A DNA stretch of 64,000 nucleotides from Catonella massiliensis (GTDB taxonomy: Bacteria; Bacillota; Clostridia; Lachnospirales; Lachnospiraceae): contig NZ_JAEPRJ010000001.1 in NCBI RefSeq assembly GCF_016651435.1, forward strand, positions 806,001 through 870,000. Direction: 5' to 3'. Below the pieces are notes generated by a model. The model saw nothing but the letters and a program-made list of their open reading frames with translations, was not told the DNA's origin and made no database searches. The position numbers and the translations under genes were made by a program. Positions 42,138 through 52,071 of this stretch are shown one piece after another (positions within the stretch are counted from its first letter, which is position 1; each line of letters begins with the position of its first letter).

Positions 42138-43400
42138 ATGTTGATTCAGTTTAATTTTAAAAATTATAAATCATTTAAAGAAGAAGCCGCTTTGGATTTA
42201 TCTGCAACAAAGATGACAGAGTTTTCTGAGAGAGTAGTTACCATAGGAAACGAAAAGATATTGCCTGTTGCTGCTATTTACGGAGCAAATGCAAGTGGAA
42301 AGTCTAATATTTACAACGCCTTTGGGTATATGTCAAACTATGTTTCTGAATCCTTTAAATATGGTGATGAAGATGAAAAGTTTGAAGAGTTTAGCCCAAC
42401 GCCTTTTTTATTTGACTCAAAATCCATTAATGATGAATCAAGTTTCGAGGTTTATTTTACCTTGCCTGATGATAAGACAGAAAAGGTTTTTAACTATGGA
42501 TTTTGTATAAATAAAGAGGGCGTGACAGAGGAATGGCTTAATTCAAAGGCAAAAACCGCTAGAAAATACAGTGTTGTATTTTATCGTGGAAAGACTGCTG
42601 ACGAGCTAGATTTATCAGGAATATCTAAAAGTAGCAGAGAGAATATCAATGTTGCTTTAGAAAAGCAGGTTCTCATTATTTCATTAGGTGCAAAATTAAA
42701 AATTGGCAAGTGTAAAGTAATTAGAGATTGGTTTTTAGCAAATGAATTTGCTGATTTTGGAAATCCATTTACCAATTTCTTTTTGTCAAGAAGGCTGCCT
42801 AAGGGATTTGTGGAAGACAAAAGTGTACAGCAAAAGATAATTGAGTATTTTTCTTCGTTCGATGAACATATTAAAGACTTTCGAATTGAAAAAGTACCTC
42901 TAGAGGGAGAGACTAAAGAAGAGGCTTACAAAATAATTGCACTTCATAAGATGAATGACTCAGATGAAATGGCTGAAATTCCCCTAGGAGGGGAATCGGC
43001 AGGAACGCTAAAAATGTTTGCCTTATATCCTGAGCTTCAAGAAGTTTTGGAAAGAGGAAGCGTTTTCTTCATAGATGAGTTAAATGCACGTTTACATCCA
43101 TTGCTTGTTAGGAATTTTTTGCTTATATTTTTGAATCCTGAAATTAACGTTAATCACGCACAAATTATATTTACTACGCATGATACCTGGCAATTATCTA
43201 ACCAGCTATTGAGACGTGATGAAATCTGGTTTGTTGAAAAGGATGAAAAAGGTGTCTCTGCCCTGTATTCATTAGCAGATTTTGTGGATGAAGATGGAGC
43301 TCGTATCCGAAAGGACGAAAGCTATGAGAAAAATTATCTGATAGGGAAGTATGGCGCGATTCCTACCTTAAAGAGTATAGATATTTTAAAGGAGGAATAG
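42138..43400 (+). CDS. AAA ATPase of an AbiL-like abortive infection pair
   Basis: A 420-aa ATPase of the AAA_15/AAA_21 (SMC-like) type: Walker A GANASGKSNIYNAF, signature-like GGESAGTLKMFAL, Walker B VFFIDELNARLHP and H-loop FTTHDTWQL. It is followed after one base by an RloB protein; this gene pair matches the AbiLi/AbiLii phage-defence arrangement. GGATGTGAGGTAATTAAT precedes ATG 42138. Full length; anti-phage function is by family and context. Confidence 0.85.
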   Translation: MLIQFNFKNYKSFKEEAALDLSATKMTEFSERVVTIGNEKILPVAAIYGANASGKSNIYNAFGYMSNYVSESFKYGDEDEKFEEFSPTPFLFDSKSINDESSFEVYFTLPDDKTEKVFNYGFCINKEGVTEEWLNSKAKTARKYSVVFYRGKTADELDLSGISKSSRENINVALEKQVLIISLGAKLKIGKCKVIRDWFLANEFADFGNPFTNFFLSRRLPKGFVEDKSVQQKIIEYFSSFDEHIKDFRIEKVPLEGETKEEAYKIIALHKMNDSDEMAEIPLGGESAGTLKMFALYPELQEVLERGSVFFIDELNARLHPLLVRNFLLIFLNPEINVNHAQIIFTTHDTWQLSNQLLRRDEIWFVEKDEKGVSALYSLADFVDEDGARIRKDESYEKNYLIGKYGAIPTLKSIDILKEE

Positions 43401-43401
43401 C

Positions 43402-44043
43402 ATGGCGAAAATAGATAGGTCAGGTATTAGGAAAAATCGTGAACAGAGTAGAAAACTTAAAAATCCGGAACTAGGCTACTATCTGATTGTTACAGATACG
43501 GAGGCTACTGAGCGGTGCTTCTTTACAGGGCTTCATCAATCATTGAAGGCGGGCGTAAGAAATAAACTTGTTATTAAAGTTATAGAAACAAAAACACGGA
43601 TAATGATTGATAAATGCCTGGAACTTACAGCTTATGATGCGCAATATAGAGTTCCTTGGATTGTATTTGATAGAGATAAGGTTAAGGATTTTGACGAAAT
43701 TATTTTTGAAGCTGAGAGTAAAGGGATTAAGGTTGGTTGGTCAAATCCTTGTTTTGAAATATGGTTGCATGCATATCTAGGTTCAATGCCTGCAGTACAG
43801 GACTCTTGGAATTGTTGCGCTGAATTTGGACGTAGATATGAGAAGATGATAGGACAGAAGTACTTAAAGGCTGATGAGAAGATGTATGCAAAACTTTATA
43901 AAGCAGGGAATGAGGAAAAAGCATTGCAAATAGCAAGGCAAAAGCTGGAACAGTGTATACGAGAGGGGAAAACAAAACCCTCAGAGATGTGTCCTTGTAC
44001 AACGGTACACGAGTTGGTGGGCGAGATAAAATCAAAATTGTAA
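43402..44043 (+). CDS. RloB domain protein (AbiLii-like)
   Basis: A 213-aa RloB family protein: VTDTEATERCFF (acidic residue), PWIVFDRDKVKDFDE (D-R-D) and GWSNPCFEIWL. The acidic pattern resembles a TOPRIM-like nuclease site, so it may be the effector switched by the upstream ATPase. AAGGAGGAATAGC precedes ATG 43402. Operon with the ATPase gene. Confidence 0.85.
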   Translation: MAKIDRSGIRKNREQSRKLKNPELGYYLIVTDTEATERCFFTGLHQSLKAGVRNKLVIKVIETKTRIMIDKCLELTAYDAQYRVPWIVFDRDKVKDFDEIIFEAESKGIKVGWSNPCFEIWLHAYLGSMPAVQDSWNCCAEFGRRYEKMIGQKYLKADEKMYAKLYKAGNEEKALQIARQKLEQCIREGKTKPSEMCPCTTVHELVGEIKSKL

Positions 44044-44141
44044 ACTATTTAAGTCGAATACATGCATTTAACTTGAACGATTATTGTCTATTAAAATGAC
44101 TGTAAAGTTATAAAACAGTAAATTTGCTTTGGAGAGATGCA

Positions 44142-44747
44142 ATGAAACTTAATAAAATAATCAGAAGTGTTTGTGATATTGCAGCAGATGATATTGGTAA
44201 AGTTAAAGCCGATAAAATCAAAAAGAATGCACAAAAAAGGCTTGAGGAGTTGTGTGCCGAAAACAGCAATGATTCGAAAGCTCTTAAAGCCCATACATAT
44301 AAGCGTATTTATCCTTGTATTGCAGTATATGAAACCTTGTTGGCGGAAGGCATTGAACAGGAAAAGGCTGTTTGGTACATTCGTGAGTATTTTCAACGTC
44401 TCGCCAAAAAGATTGAGCCACATCTTCAGAGGATAATAAAACTATTTAGGTTAGAAAAGAAGATGCCAAAGATCTTCCTTAAAATAATACAGAAAAGTTT
44501 TGGTACAGATGCGGGATTTATCTATGAGTTTCCTGAAAGCTGTGGTAATGAAGCACGCTTCAATATGGTTCGCTGTCCATACTTTGATACCTGCAAACGC
44601 TACGGCTGTCCTGAAATTACAATGGCATTTTGCGATGGAGATGACGCAGGATACGGTAACCTAAATCCAAAATTGTTCTGGTGGCGAACAAAGACTTTAG
44701 GACGAGGCGATGATTGTTGCGATTTTTGGCTAAAGTTTCGGGAGTGA
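44142..44747 (+). CDS. L-2-amino-thiazoline-4-carboxylic acid hydrolase family protein
   Basis: A 201-aa protein of the ATC hydrolase family. The C-terminal cysteine-rich region is characteristic (FNMVRCPYFDTCKRYGCPE, AFCDGDDAGYGNLNPKLFWW, LGRGDDCCDF). Family members of this type often act as small accessory enzymes of unknown substrate. ATG 44142 is chosen for GGAGAGATGC just upstream. A T-rich terminator at 44842 follows. Confidence 0.8.
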   Translation: MKLNKIIRSVCDIAADDIGKVKADKIKKNAQKRLEELCAENSNDSKALKAHTYKRIYPCIAVYETLLAEGIEQEKAVWYIREYFQRLAKKIEPHLQRIIKLFRLEKKMPKIFLKIIQKSFGTDAGFIYEFPESCGNEARFNMVRCPYFDTCKRYGCPEITMAFCDGDDAGYGNLNPKLFWWRTKTLGRGDDCCDFWLKFRE

Positions 44748-44841
44748 CAAGACAGTTCGTTAACGATTATGGGGTTACAGCAAAAGTATTATCGCGCTTA
44801 TCCGTTGTGCTATTATATTCAAGAATTCTTTGAGTTTCACA

Positions 44842-44877
44842 AGATACACATATTAGTGAGAGTGTGTATCTTTTTTT
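44842..44877 (+). terminator. rho-independent terminator
   Basis: AGATACACA (44842-44850) / TGTGTATCT (44863-44871) followed by a run of T, within the 328-bp gap between the ATC hydrolase gene and the TetR gene. Confidence 0.8.
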
Positions 44878-44989
44878 GTTGTATGTAAATATTGTCTTAT
44901 TTCAGGTGAAAGTTTGTGTGGGAGATTACTGATTTAAGCTAGTATTTATTAATAGTAATTGCTTGTTGAAAAATTTTAATAACTATTAT

Positions 44990-45059
44990 CGACTAAAAGT
45001 CGAAAAAAATATTGACAAAAACAAATTGGCGTTATATTATAAAAACCGACTTAAAGTCG
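44990..45059 (+). promoter_or_regulatory. TetR promoter with two operators
   Basis: TTGACA (45012-45017), 17-bp spacer, TATTAT (45035-45040). The palindrome CGACT-N3-AGTCG occurs before the -35 box (44990-45002) and after the -10 box (45047-45059), 57 bp apart. Probable autoregulatory operators for the TetR protein that follows. Confidence 0.8.
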
Positions 45060-45075
45060 AGGGTGAGGTGTGAAT

Positions 45076-45690
45076 ATGAAGAAAGGTGAGCGAAGAAAGC
45101 AAGATCTGCTAAATATTGCATATCGTATGTTCATTGAAAAAGGCTATGAGAATACAAGCGTAGACGATATCATTATTGAGGCGGGTATTGCAAAGGGAAC
45201 ATACTATTACTATTTTGAAAGTAAAGAGGCAACATTGGAAGCAGTTATTGAAATGATGATTGAGAAAGCTGAAAATATAGCGAAAGCAGCTCTTATGAAT
45301 CCTGTGCCTATACCGCAGAAACTGGCTTCAGTCGTGTATGCTTTTCAGCCAAACAAAGATGAGATTGTTATAACAGATGTGTTGGAAAGAAAAGAAAATA
45401 TTGTAATGCACGATAAAATTGGTAAGAAAATTGTTGAAGTGGCAGTTCCTATTCTTTCAGATATTGTAAGAGAAGGGATAGCGCAGGGAATATTTGCGTG
45501 TACCAATGTTGAAGAGAGAGTTAAAATGTTGTTGATTATGAGTCAGAATATGTTCGATTATGGGGCTTATAGCAACAAGGATATTGAGGTGTATGTAGAT
45601 ATGCTAGAGAAGTCGCTTGGGGCAAAGGAAGGAATAATGAGTTTTATAAGTGAGTTTTTATTGGAGGGACAAGTTCATTCTCCTGCCTAA
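45076..45690 (+). CDS. TetR/AcrR family regulator
   Basis: A 204-aa repressor with helix-turn-helix NTSVDDIIIEAGIAKGTYYYYF and a helical ligand domain. ATG 45076 is preferred over GTG 45070 because GAGG is then properly spaced. Its operators are the two CGACT-N3-AGTCG sites. The probable target is itself plus the membrane protein gene downstream. Confidence 0.85.
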   Translation: MKKGERRKQDLLNIAYRMFIEKGYENTSVDDIIIEAGIAKGTYYYYFESKEATLEAVIEMMIEKAENIAKAALMNPVPIPQKLASVVYAFQPNKDEIVITDVLERKENIVMHDKIGKKIVEVAVPILSDIVREGIAQGIFACTNVEERVKMLLIMSQNMFDYGAYSNKDIEVYVDMLEKSLGAKEGIMSFISEFLLEGQVHSPA

Positions 45691-45741
45691 ATCCAAGTAT
45701 TGAAGAAAGCTATTTACTATGATTATAAGGAGGTTAAGTCA

Positions 45742-46137
45742 ATGAATCAGAAAAAAATGAGTACTTATTTGCGAGTACTATTTATAATTCTCATTATTGC
45801 AATATCCGGGGCAGCATTGCTTCAGATTTTCGCTCCTGAATATATGGGAAGGAATGCTGCTTATGGCATTTCTACAGGGTGGCAAAGAGAAATTGGCTTT
45901 TGGAATATTGCGGTATTAGTTATATTGATTACTGCTTATAGGCATTACAATTGGATTTATCTTAAATCAATTTTACTTGCTCTTATTCTAGGTGGAATAG
46001 GTATTGGGACTAATCATTTTATACATTATCTACAGGTGCATCAAATTGTTAATTTAATCGGTGCTTTAGAGAATTATCTTCTAGTCATTGCCTGGATTAT
46101 AGGTTGGAAAATAGAAGCGAAAAGGCAGGATGAATAG
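45742..46137 (+). CDS. small integral membrane protein
   Basis: A 131-aa protein with four transmembrane segments (about 8-27, 47-65, 71-90, 103-122). ATG 45742 follows TAAGGAGGTTAAGTC. It contains no known catalytic motif; the DUF6790-like pattern (NAAYGISTGWQREIGFWNIA) is a tentative match. It is probably co-transcribed with the TetR gene 51 bp upstream. Confidence 0.65.
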   Translation: MNQKKMSTYLRVLFIILIIAISGAALLQIFAPEYMGRNAAYGISTGWQREIGFWNIAVLVILITAYRHYNWIYLKSILLALILGGIGIGTNHFIHYLQVHQIVNLIGALENYLLVIAWIIGWKIEAKRQDE

Positions 46138-46217
46138 GCTTACTATAAAGGGCATATGTTTTTGTAATGATATCAGATAGAGTAATAACTAAATTGAAAC
46201 ATAAGGAGTAAGGATAA

Positions 46218-47180
46218 ATGAAGATATGTATTTTAGGGCTAGGTGTAATAGGTACAACTTATGGCTATGTGTTTAAAAAAGCGGGTCATCAAGTTGAACA
46301 TTTGCTTAGAGAGATGAATACCCCCAATGTCCCATCAAGCCTAAACATCAAAATATTGGATGGCCGCTATAATAAAAAAGGAGAAGAAAAATCAGATAAA
46401 TATACAGTGAATATTGCAAAGCCAAATACAGAGTATGATTTCATTATTTTGAGTGTGGCTAGTGGGAAGATAAAGGACGCCATAACGACACTTAATAAAA
46501 ACAATATTACAGGAAGCCTGATTTTATTCTGCAATTTTTGGTATAGTCGTAAAGAAATTGAAAAAATAGTTGGCGATTATAGCTATATTATAGGTTTTCC
46601 TACAGCTGGTGGAAGTATGACGCTGAATATGCTTGATTGTGTGTTATTTAACCATATAATGGTTGAAAGCGAAAGAAAATCAAACATCACTAATTACAGT
46701 TCTTTAATAGAACTTCTTGTATCCGCAGATTTGAAAACAGAAATTCCTTACGACATGGTAGAGTGGATATGGATTCATATGGCAATCAATGCAGGGGTTA
46801 CCTCTTCTGCTGCGCAGGGAGGAAATATCAATAAACCAAAACAGCTTGCCATAAACCTAATGAACAGCCCACAAATGCTTGCTATTGCAGTAAAAACGAT
46901 AAGAGAAACTGTTAAGGTGGTAGAGGCGAGAGGGGTAGATTTAAGGCCATATAAAAATGAACTTTTACCATATAGAATACCCGCAAGGCCCGCGGGCATA
47001 ATCATGAAGATGATGTTTAAAAACAATGAACTTACACGAAGAATCATGACTTTACATAATGATTTAACGGATATTATGTATGGATGCAAAAGTGTTTATG
47101 AGACTGGGAAGTTAAAAAAGCTTAATTTGCCGCTGTTCTATTCTAATATGGATATAATATTGGCAAATATATCAAACTGA
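46218..47180 (+). CDS. ketopantoate reductase (ApbA/PanE) family oxidoreductase
   Basis: A 320-aa Rossmann protein: NAD(P) motif ILGLGVIGTTYGYVFKKAGH, then FIILSVASGKI, and a C-terminal PanE-like helical domain with MVEWIWIHMAINAGVTS. True PanE usually has a lysine/asparagine active site in a similar place; substrate identity is not certain and no pantothenate genes are nearby. ATG 46218 follows AAGGAGTAAGGATAA. Confidence 0.75.
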   Translation: MKICILGLGVIGTTYGYVFKKAGHQVEHLLREMNTPNVPSSLNIKILDGRYNKKGEEKSDKYTVNIAKPNTEYDFIILSVASGKIKDAITTLNKNNITGSLILFCNFWYSRKEIEKIVGDYSYIIGFPTAGGSMTLNMLDCVLFNHIMVESERKSNITNYSSLIELLVSADLKTEIPYDMVEWIWIHMAINAGVTSSAAQGGNINKPKQLAINLMNSPQMLAIAVKTIRETVKVVEARGVDLRPYKNELLPYRIPARPAGIIMKMMFKNNELTRRIMTLHNDLTDIMYGCKSVYETGKLKKLNLPLFYSNMDIILANISN

Positions 47181-47394
47181 TAGTATTGCGTATATTAAAT
47201 ATGTGTGATATAAAAAAGAAACGAGCAAGTCCTTTCGGAAATAATCTATACACGGTGAAACCCCATTTCTTTGCCCTTGTTGTTATCATGAAACTGTGGA
47301 CTAGTCAAGGAGATTAAGCTTAAAGGCTTGTTGATGAAATTGAAATGTAGTTTTCTGACTTAAATACAGCTAAAAAGAAATTAGAGGTGGTACA

Positions 47395-47679
47395 ATGGAT
47401 GATTTTGTAAATTTATTTTCTAAGATAAAACAACTATCTAATGATATTACGGAGGAAAACTATTATGACTATGGTAAGCAGGGATATGGTATTTTAGTTA
47501 GAATACATGATATGGGTACTAGTAAGGAAGATACATATAACTTATTTTTTCAATATTACGATGGCTTACAGGATGGATTATCTAAAGAATGGATTGGAGA
47601 TATGTTGGATTATATAAGTGGATGGTGTAATCCTGAGAAGCATATTTGGAGGGATGATGGTTCAAAACTCCACAATTAA
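47395..47679 (+). CDS. hypothetical protein, 94 aa
   Basis: Acidic soluble protein rich in aromatic residues (YYDYGKQGYGILVRIHDMG, FFQYYDGLQDGLSKEWIGDM). AGAGGTGGTACA precedes ATG 47395. Small size, acidity and isolated position resemble immunity proteins, but I do not recognise a family. Confidence 0.6.
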   Translation: MDDFVNLFSKIKQLSNDITEENYYDYGKQGYGILVRIHDMGTSKEDTYNLFFQYYDGLQDGLSKEWIGDMLDYISGWCNPEKHIWRDDGSKLHN

Positions 47680-47806
47680 GTCACAGTCTTTTGTTAATAT
47701 GCTCTTTGTTATGTACCTTTGGCTTCCGATGATTTTTAATCTCTTAATAACTCTTATCTTACTCAGATTAAAGGTTGAGAAGGCAAACAAAGAGCTTCAG
47801 AAATAA
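47657..47806 (+). pseudogene. possible C-terminal remnant of a membrane transporter
   Basis: 49 codons with one long hydrophobic helix (LFVMYLWLPMIFNLLITLI) and a charged tail (RLKVEKANKELQK), like the end of a sugar:cation symporter (MFS/GPH type). It overlaps the end of the previous ORF. No upstream part of a transporter exists, so it is probably a fragment. Confidence 0.3.
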
Positions 47807-47886
47807 GCTACCTTATTAAGCAGAGGTCATGACAGGAAAGAGAACAATATACACATATACTTACAGTGTACGAAAGGAGAATGATT

Positions 47887-48507
47887 ATGCCTAAAGTTTT
47901 AATTATCAATGGAAGCCCACGTGTCAAGGGAAATACAAGCATTGCCCTTGATGAGATGGTAAAGGTGTTTGAAAAGGAAGGTGTAGAAACTGAAGTAGTT
48001 CAGATTGGAAACAAAGATATACGAGGTTGCATAGCCTGCGGGTATTGTTATGAAAAAGGAAAATGTGTCTTTAATGATGTTGTAAATGAACTAGCTCCGA
48101 AGTTTGAAGCGGCAGATGGCTTGGTAGTGGCATCTCCAGTGTATTACGCTTCTGCAAATGCGACACTTATAGCCTGTCTTGATAGGCTGTTTTATAGCTC
48201 ACATTTTGATAAGTCAATGAAAGTAGGTGCCAGTGTAGTCTGTGCAAGAAGAGGAGGACTGTCTGCAACCTTCGATGAGCTTAATAAGTATTTCACTATT
48301 TGTGGCATGCCTGTTGCATCCAGCCAGTACTGGAATAGCATTCATGGCACGGACAAAGGAGAGGCTCTGCAGGATGAGGAAGGGTTGCAGACAATGAGAG
48401 TTCTTGCAAGAAATATAACATTTCTCTTGAAGAGTATAGCACTTGGAAAGGAAAAGTACGGTTTACCTGAAAAGGAAGAACACCAGGAAACAAATTTTGT
48501 ACGGTAA
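47887..48507 (+). CDS. NADPH-dependent FMN reductase family flavoprotein
   Basis: A 206-aa flavodoxin-fold protein: VLIINGSPRVKGNTSIAL (FMN phosphate loop), a CIACGYCYEKGKC cysteine pair and VVASPVYYASANATL. ATG 47887 is chosen because AAAGGAGA then stands seven bases away. It is related to the IME flavoprotein at 9610. Likely an oxygen-sensitive iron-sulfur flavoprotein or quinone/nitro reductase; substrate unknown. Confidence 0.85.
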   Translation: MPKVLIINGSPRVKGNTSIALDEMVKVFEKEGVETEVVQIGNKDIRGCIACGYCYEKGKCVFNDVVNELAPKFEAADGLVVASPVYYASANATLIACLDRLFYSSHFDKSMKVGASVVCARRGGLSATFDELNKYFTICGMPVASSQYWNSIHGTDKGEALQDEEGLQTMRVLARNITFLLKSIALGKEKYGLPEKEEHQETNFVR

Positions 48508-48720
48508 AAGAAGACAAAGATATAAGAAAATAATTATTGTTGAAAAAAGCATGAAACCGCGATATGATGAGAACGGATACTTTTTGATAAACAATAAGAC
48601 TCATTAAAGATAATTAAGTTATAAGGGGTAATAAGTTTTTCCTAATTTACTATACAGCTATAAACACATATAATGGTCTATATAGTGCAAACTAAAACAC
48701 ATTTGATTGGAGGAGGAAGT

Positions 48721-49974
48721 ATGGTTAAAGAGATTATGAATTACATCCGTGAGATAGATCCGGAGGTAGGAGCAGGGATAATAGCTGAGTATGAGAGGCA
48801 GCAGAACAATATCGAGCTGATAGCTTCAGAAAATATTTTGTCTACTGCATCAATGGTTACTATGGGAACTATTCTTACCAATAAATATGCCGAAGGATAT
48901 CCTGGAAAGCGCTACTATGGCGGATGTAAAGAAGTAGATGTATTGGAATCACTTGCTATTGAAAGAGTGAAGAAGCTATTTGGAGCTGAATATGCCAATG
49001 TACAGCCACATTCAGGAGCTCAGGCCAATATGGCAGTTACAATGGCTGTATGCTCCCCGGGAGATACTATTATGGGTATGAGCCTTGATGCAGGCGGACA
49101 CCTTACTCACGGCTCACCGGTGAACTTCTCCGGACTTTTTTACAATATTGTGCCTTATGGAATTACAGACGAAGGTTTCTTAGATTATGATGAAATCCTC
49201 TCTCTTGCAAAGGAGCACAAGCCTAAGATGATTATTGCAGGTGCATCTGCCTATCCTAGAGTAATTGATTTTAAGAAGTTTAGAGAGATAGCTGATGAGG
49301 TAGGAGCTGTGCTTTTTGTAGACATGGCTCATATAGCCGGTCTTGTTGCAGCAGGGGTTCATCCAAGCCCTGTACCTTATGCAGACATAGTTACATCCAC
49401 AACTCATAAGACTTTGCGTGGTCCAAGGGGAGGTATCATACTTTCTACAGCGGAAGCGGCAGAAAAGTATAACTTCAATAAGGCAGTATTCCCGGGTATC
49501 CAGGGCGGACCGCTTGAACATGTAATTGCAGCTAAGGCTGTCTGCTTTGGTGAGGCACTTAAGCCTGAGTACAAGGCTTATCAAGAGCAGGTTGTAAAAA
49601 ATGCCAGAGCTCTTGCAGACGAGTTGATTAAGAGGGGCTTTAAGCTGGTTTCTTCAGGTACTGACAACCACCTTATGCTTGTAGATTTGACTAATTTCGA
49701 AGGGGTATCAGGTAAAGATATGCAGAACCTCTGCGATGAAGTAAACATTACTCTGAATAAGAACAGTGTTCCTAATGATCCTCGCTCAAAATTTGTAACT
49801 TCAGGAGTTCGTATTGGTACACCTGCTGTAACTACTAGAGGATTTAAGGAAGAGGATATGGCTGTGATAGCAGACTGCCTCTATAAGGTTGCAACTGATT
49901 TTGAAAACAGCAAGGAAGAGATACTTTCTAAGGTTTCAGGCCTGACTAAGAAGTATCCGATTTATGAGGGATAA
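48721..49974 (+). CDS. glyA: serine hydroxymethyltransferase
   Basis: A 417-aa PLP enzyme interconverting serine and glycine with tetrahydrofolate. ATG 48721 follows GGAGGAGGAAGT; an earlier in-frame start at 48673 has none. Signatures: [27 protein letters not shown], the PLP lysine in [14 protein letters not shown] and [11 protein letters not shown]. The start of the AEC transporter gene lies 2 bp after its stop. Confidence 0.95.
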   Translation: MVKEIMNYIREIDPEVGAGIIAEYERQQNNIELIASENILSTASMVTMGTILTNKYAEGYPGKRYYGGCKEVDVLESLAIERVKKLFGAEYANVQPHSGAQANMAVTMAVCSPGDTIMGMSLDAGGHLTHGSPVNFSGLFYNIVPYGITDEGFLDYDEILSLAKEHKPKMIIAGASAYPRVIDFKKFREIADEVGAVLFVDMAHIAGLVAAGVHPSPVPYADIVTSTTHKTLRGPRGGIILSTAEAAEKYNFNKAVFPGIQGGPLEHVIAAKAVCFGEALKPEYKAYQEQVVKNARALADELIKRGFKLVSSGTDNHLMLVDLTNFEGVSGKDMQNLCDEVNITLNKNSVPNDPRSKFVTSGVRIGTPAVTTRGFKEEDMAVIADCLYKVATDFENSKEEILSKVSGLTKKYPIYEG

Positions 49975-49975
49975 T

Positions 49976-50926
49976 ATGCAAGCAATATCTACTATTTTTC
50001 CTGTATTTTTCATTCTCTTCTTAGGCATATACGCAAGAAAGAAGGGATGGATAAATCACGAACAAAATAACGGACTAAAGACTATCGCATTAGATATATT
50101 ATTTCCTTTTCTTATCTACCATATAGTTGCAGGCTCTGTCCTTGACAGAGATATTGCTCTCGAAATAATATATTTAATAGGAGTCTGGATTGTCGTTTAC
50201 TTTTTAGGAAAGATAATATGTAGGATGTTGCCGGAGAACTTAAGGGATTTATCTCCATTTTTACTTTTAACCTGCGAGGGAGGGGCTGTTGCTCTTCCCT
50301 TGTATTTGAGTATTGTGGGTTCATCCTATATTTTGAATCTGATTCCCTTTGACCTTGCGGGCATCCTAATTAACTTTATTTTCGTTCCTACGGTCTTACA
50401 GATAAGGCGCAAAGATGAGCTAAAGTTATTGCCACTGGTGAAAAAGGTAATTTCAGCACCCTTTGTAATAGCGGCCCTGCTTGCAGTTATTACCAATTTG
50501 ACGGGCTTACAGAGACTGCTGTCACAAAGCAGTACCTTTGGCTCAATCTATGAAAATACAATGAATGCGATAATAGCGCCTGTTTCAGGACTAATTCTTT
50601 TTAGCCTGGGTTATAGTATAAGGCTAAAGAAAGGTTATTTATCAAGTCTTTTTAAGTTGGCAGTTATCAGACTCATATTTTGTAGTGGGATAATAGCCTC
50701 GTTTTTCCTGGTATTTCCTGAGAAAATGGATAGTCCTGTCTTTTCTTTGGGAGTAATCTTGTATTTTTATTGTCCTACAGGCTTCCCTGTACCTTTGCAG
50801 ATAAGGGAAATCTTGGATTCGGAGGAAAAGGAGGAGTTTGTTTCGGCATTTATTTCTCTATTTTTATTAATAGCATTGGTGGTCTATGTTGCTCTTAGTT
50901 TTTATTATAAGCAACTGCCTTCGTAA
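49976..50926 (+). CDS. AEC family transporter
   Basis: A 316-aa membrane protein with about ten hydrophobic segments in the AEC (auxin efflux carrier) fold. Markers: FFILFLGIYARKKGWI at the start and LTCEGGAVALPLYLSI. ATG 49976 stands five bases after GAGGG at the end of glyA, so it is probably co-transcribed with it. Many bacterial AEC members move organic or amino acids; substrate unknown. Confidence 0.85.
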   Translation: MQAISTIFPVFFILFLGIYARKKGWINHEQNNGLKTIALDILFPFLIYHIVAGSVLDRDIALEIIYLIGVWIVVYFLGKIICRMLPENLRDLSPFLLLTCEGGAVALPLYLSIVGSSYILNLIPFDLAGILINFIFVPTVLQIRRKDELKLLPLVKKVISAPFVIAALLAVITNLTGLQRLLSQSSTFGSIYENTMNAIIAPVSGLILFSLGYSIRLKKGYLSSLFKLAVIRLIFCSGIIASFFLVFPEKMDSPVFSLGVILYFYCPTGFPVPLQIREILDSEEKEEFVSAFISLFLLIALVVYVALSFYYKQLPS

Positions 50927-51093
50927 CTTAGACATCAAAGGCAATTACAATGTGATGCCATTTGCAGATGAGGCATTTGTTAAGGGTTATTTTGAAATAT
51001 TGATTAAGAATATCTGTTAAGAAGTTAACAATGTTTGAAACTTGAGTTAAGTTTTAACTTCGACAAATACATAGTAATTAAAAAGGAGGTTTT

Positions 51094-52044
51094 ATGGAAG
51101 AGACAAAAAATATCTGGCCGGGTAAGCCGGGTGTAATACCTGTAACCAGTGGAAAGGCAGATGACGCCAATGTATATAATCGTGCTTTTCTTGATAATAT
51201 CCACGTTGAAATGCGTGTGATAGACAGCACGGAAGTTGATACTACGACAGAGATATTTGGGAAAAAATATGCTTCCCCTATAATGACGCCTGCATTTTCA
51301 CATCTAAATAAAGTCTTGGAAAATGGGCGTACTCCTATGGAGGAATACAGTCTGGCTGCAAAAGAGATGAACTGCCTGAACTGGGTAGGCATGGAGGATG
51401 ATGAGGCTTACCGTTCGATAACAAGTCACAATCCTGATACTGTACGCATTATCAAGCCATTTGCAGATAAGGAAAAAATCATATCAGAGATTAGATTTGC
51501 CATCGAATGTGGAAGTACTGCAGTTGGCGTGGATATTGACCATGTACCCGGAACAGACGGAAAATACGATGTAGTTGACGGCTTCCCTATGGGAATGGTT
51601 AGCTTCGAGGACTTAAAGGAATATGTAAGTATTTCTAGCCTTCCATTTGTGGCAAAGGGTGTGCTTTCCGTACAGGATGCGCTTAAAGCAAGAGACGCAG
51701 GCTGTGCAGGAATAGTTGTATCTCATCACCATGGCCGTCTTCCTTTTGCAATAGCTCCTCTCCAGATTCTCCCTAAGATAAAAGAGGAACTTAAAAACTC
51801 AGATATGAAAATCTTTGTAGACTGCGGTATGGATACAGGCTATGATGCTTATAAGGCTCTGGCTCTTGGAGCAGACGCGGTTTCAGTCGGACGAGGCATC
51901 CTCCCTCCTCTATTAAAGGATGGTAAAGACGGTGTAGTTAAGAAGATGATAAGAATGAATGAAGAACTTAGGGAAATGATGATGTATACCTGTGTTAAGG
52001 ATATGAAAAGCTTTGATAAGACGGTGCTGTATATCAATAGATAA
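51094..52044 (+). CDS. FMN-dependent alpha-hydroxy acid dehydrogenase family protein
   Basis: A 316-aa TIM-barrel flavoenzyme of the lactate oxidase/dehydrogenase-isopentenyl isomerase type: catalytic His in VVSHHHGRLPFA, FMN segments FVAKGVLSVQDALKA and FVDCGMDTGYDAYKALALGADAVSVGRG (split by position). It oxidises an alpha-hydroxy acid, identity unknown. AAAAGGAGGTTTT precedes ATG 51094. Confidence 0.85.
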   Translation: MEETKNIWPGKPGVIPVTSGKADDANVYNRAFLDNIHVEMRVIDSTEVDTTTEIFGKKYASPIMTPAFSHLNKVLENGRTPMEEYSLAAKEMNCLNWVGMEDDEAYRSITSHNPDTVRIIKPFADKEKIISEIRFAIECGSTAVGVDIDHVPGTDGKYDVVDGFPMGMVSFEDLKEYVSISSLPFVAKGVLSVQDALKARDAGCAGIVVSHHHGRLPFAIAPLQILPKIKEELKNSDMKIFVDCGMDTGYDAYKALALGADAVSVGRGILPPLLKDGKDGVVKKMIRMNEELREMMMYTCVKDMKSFDKTVLYINR

Positions 52045-52071
52045 GATTTGTACAATGTTTAGGGTGGTATA

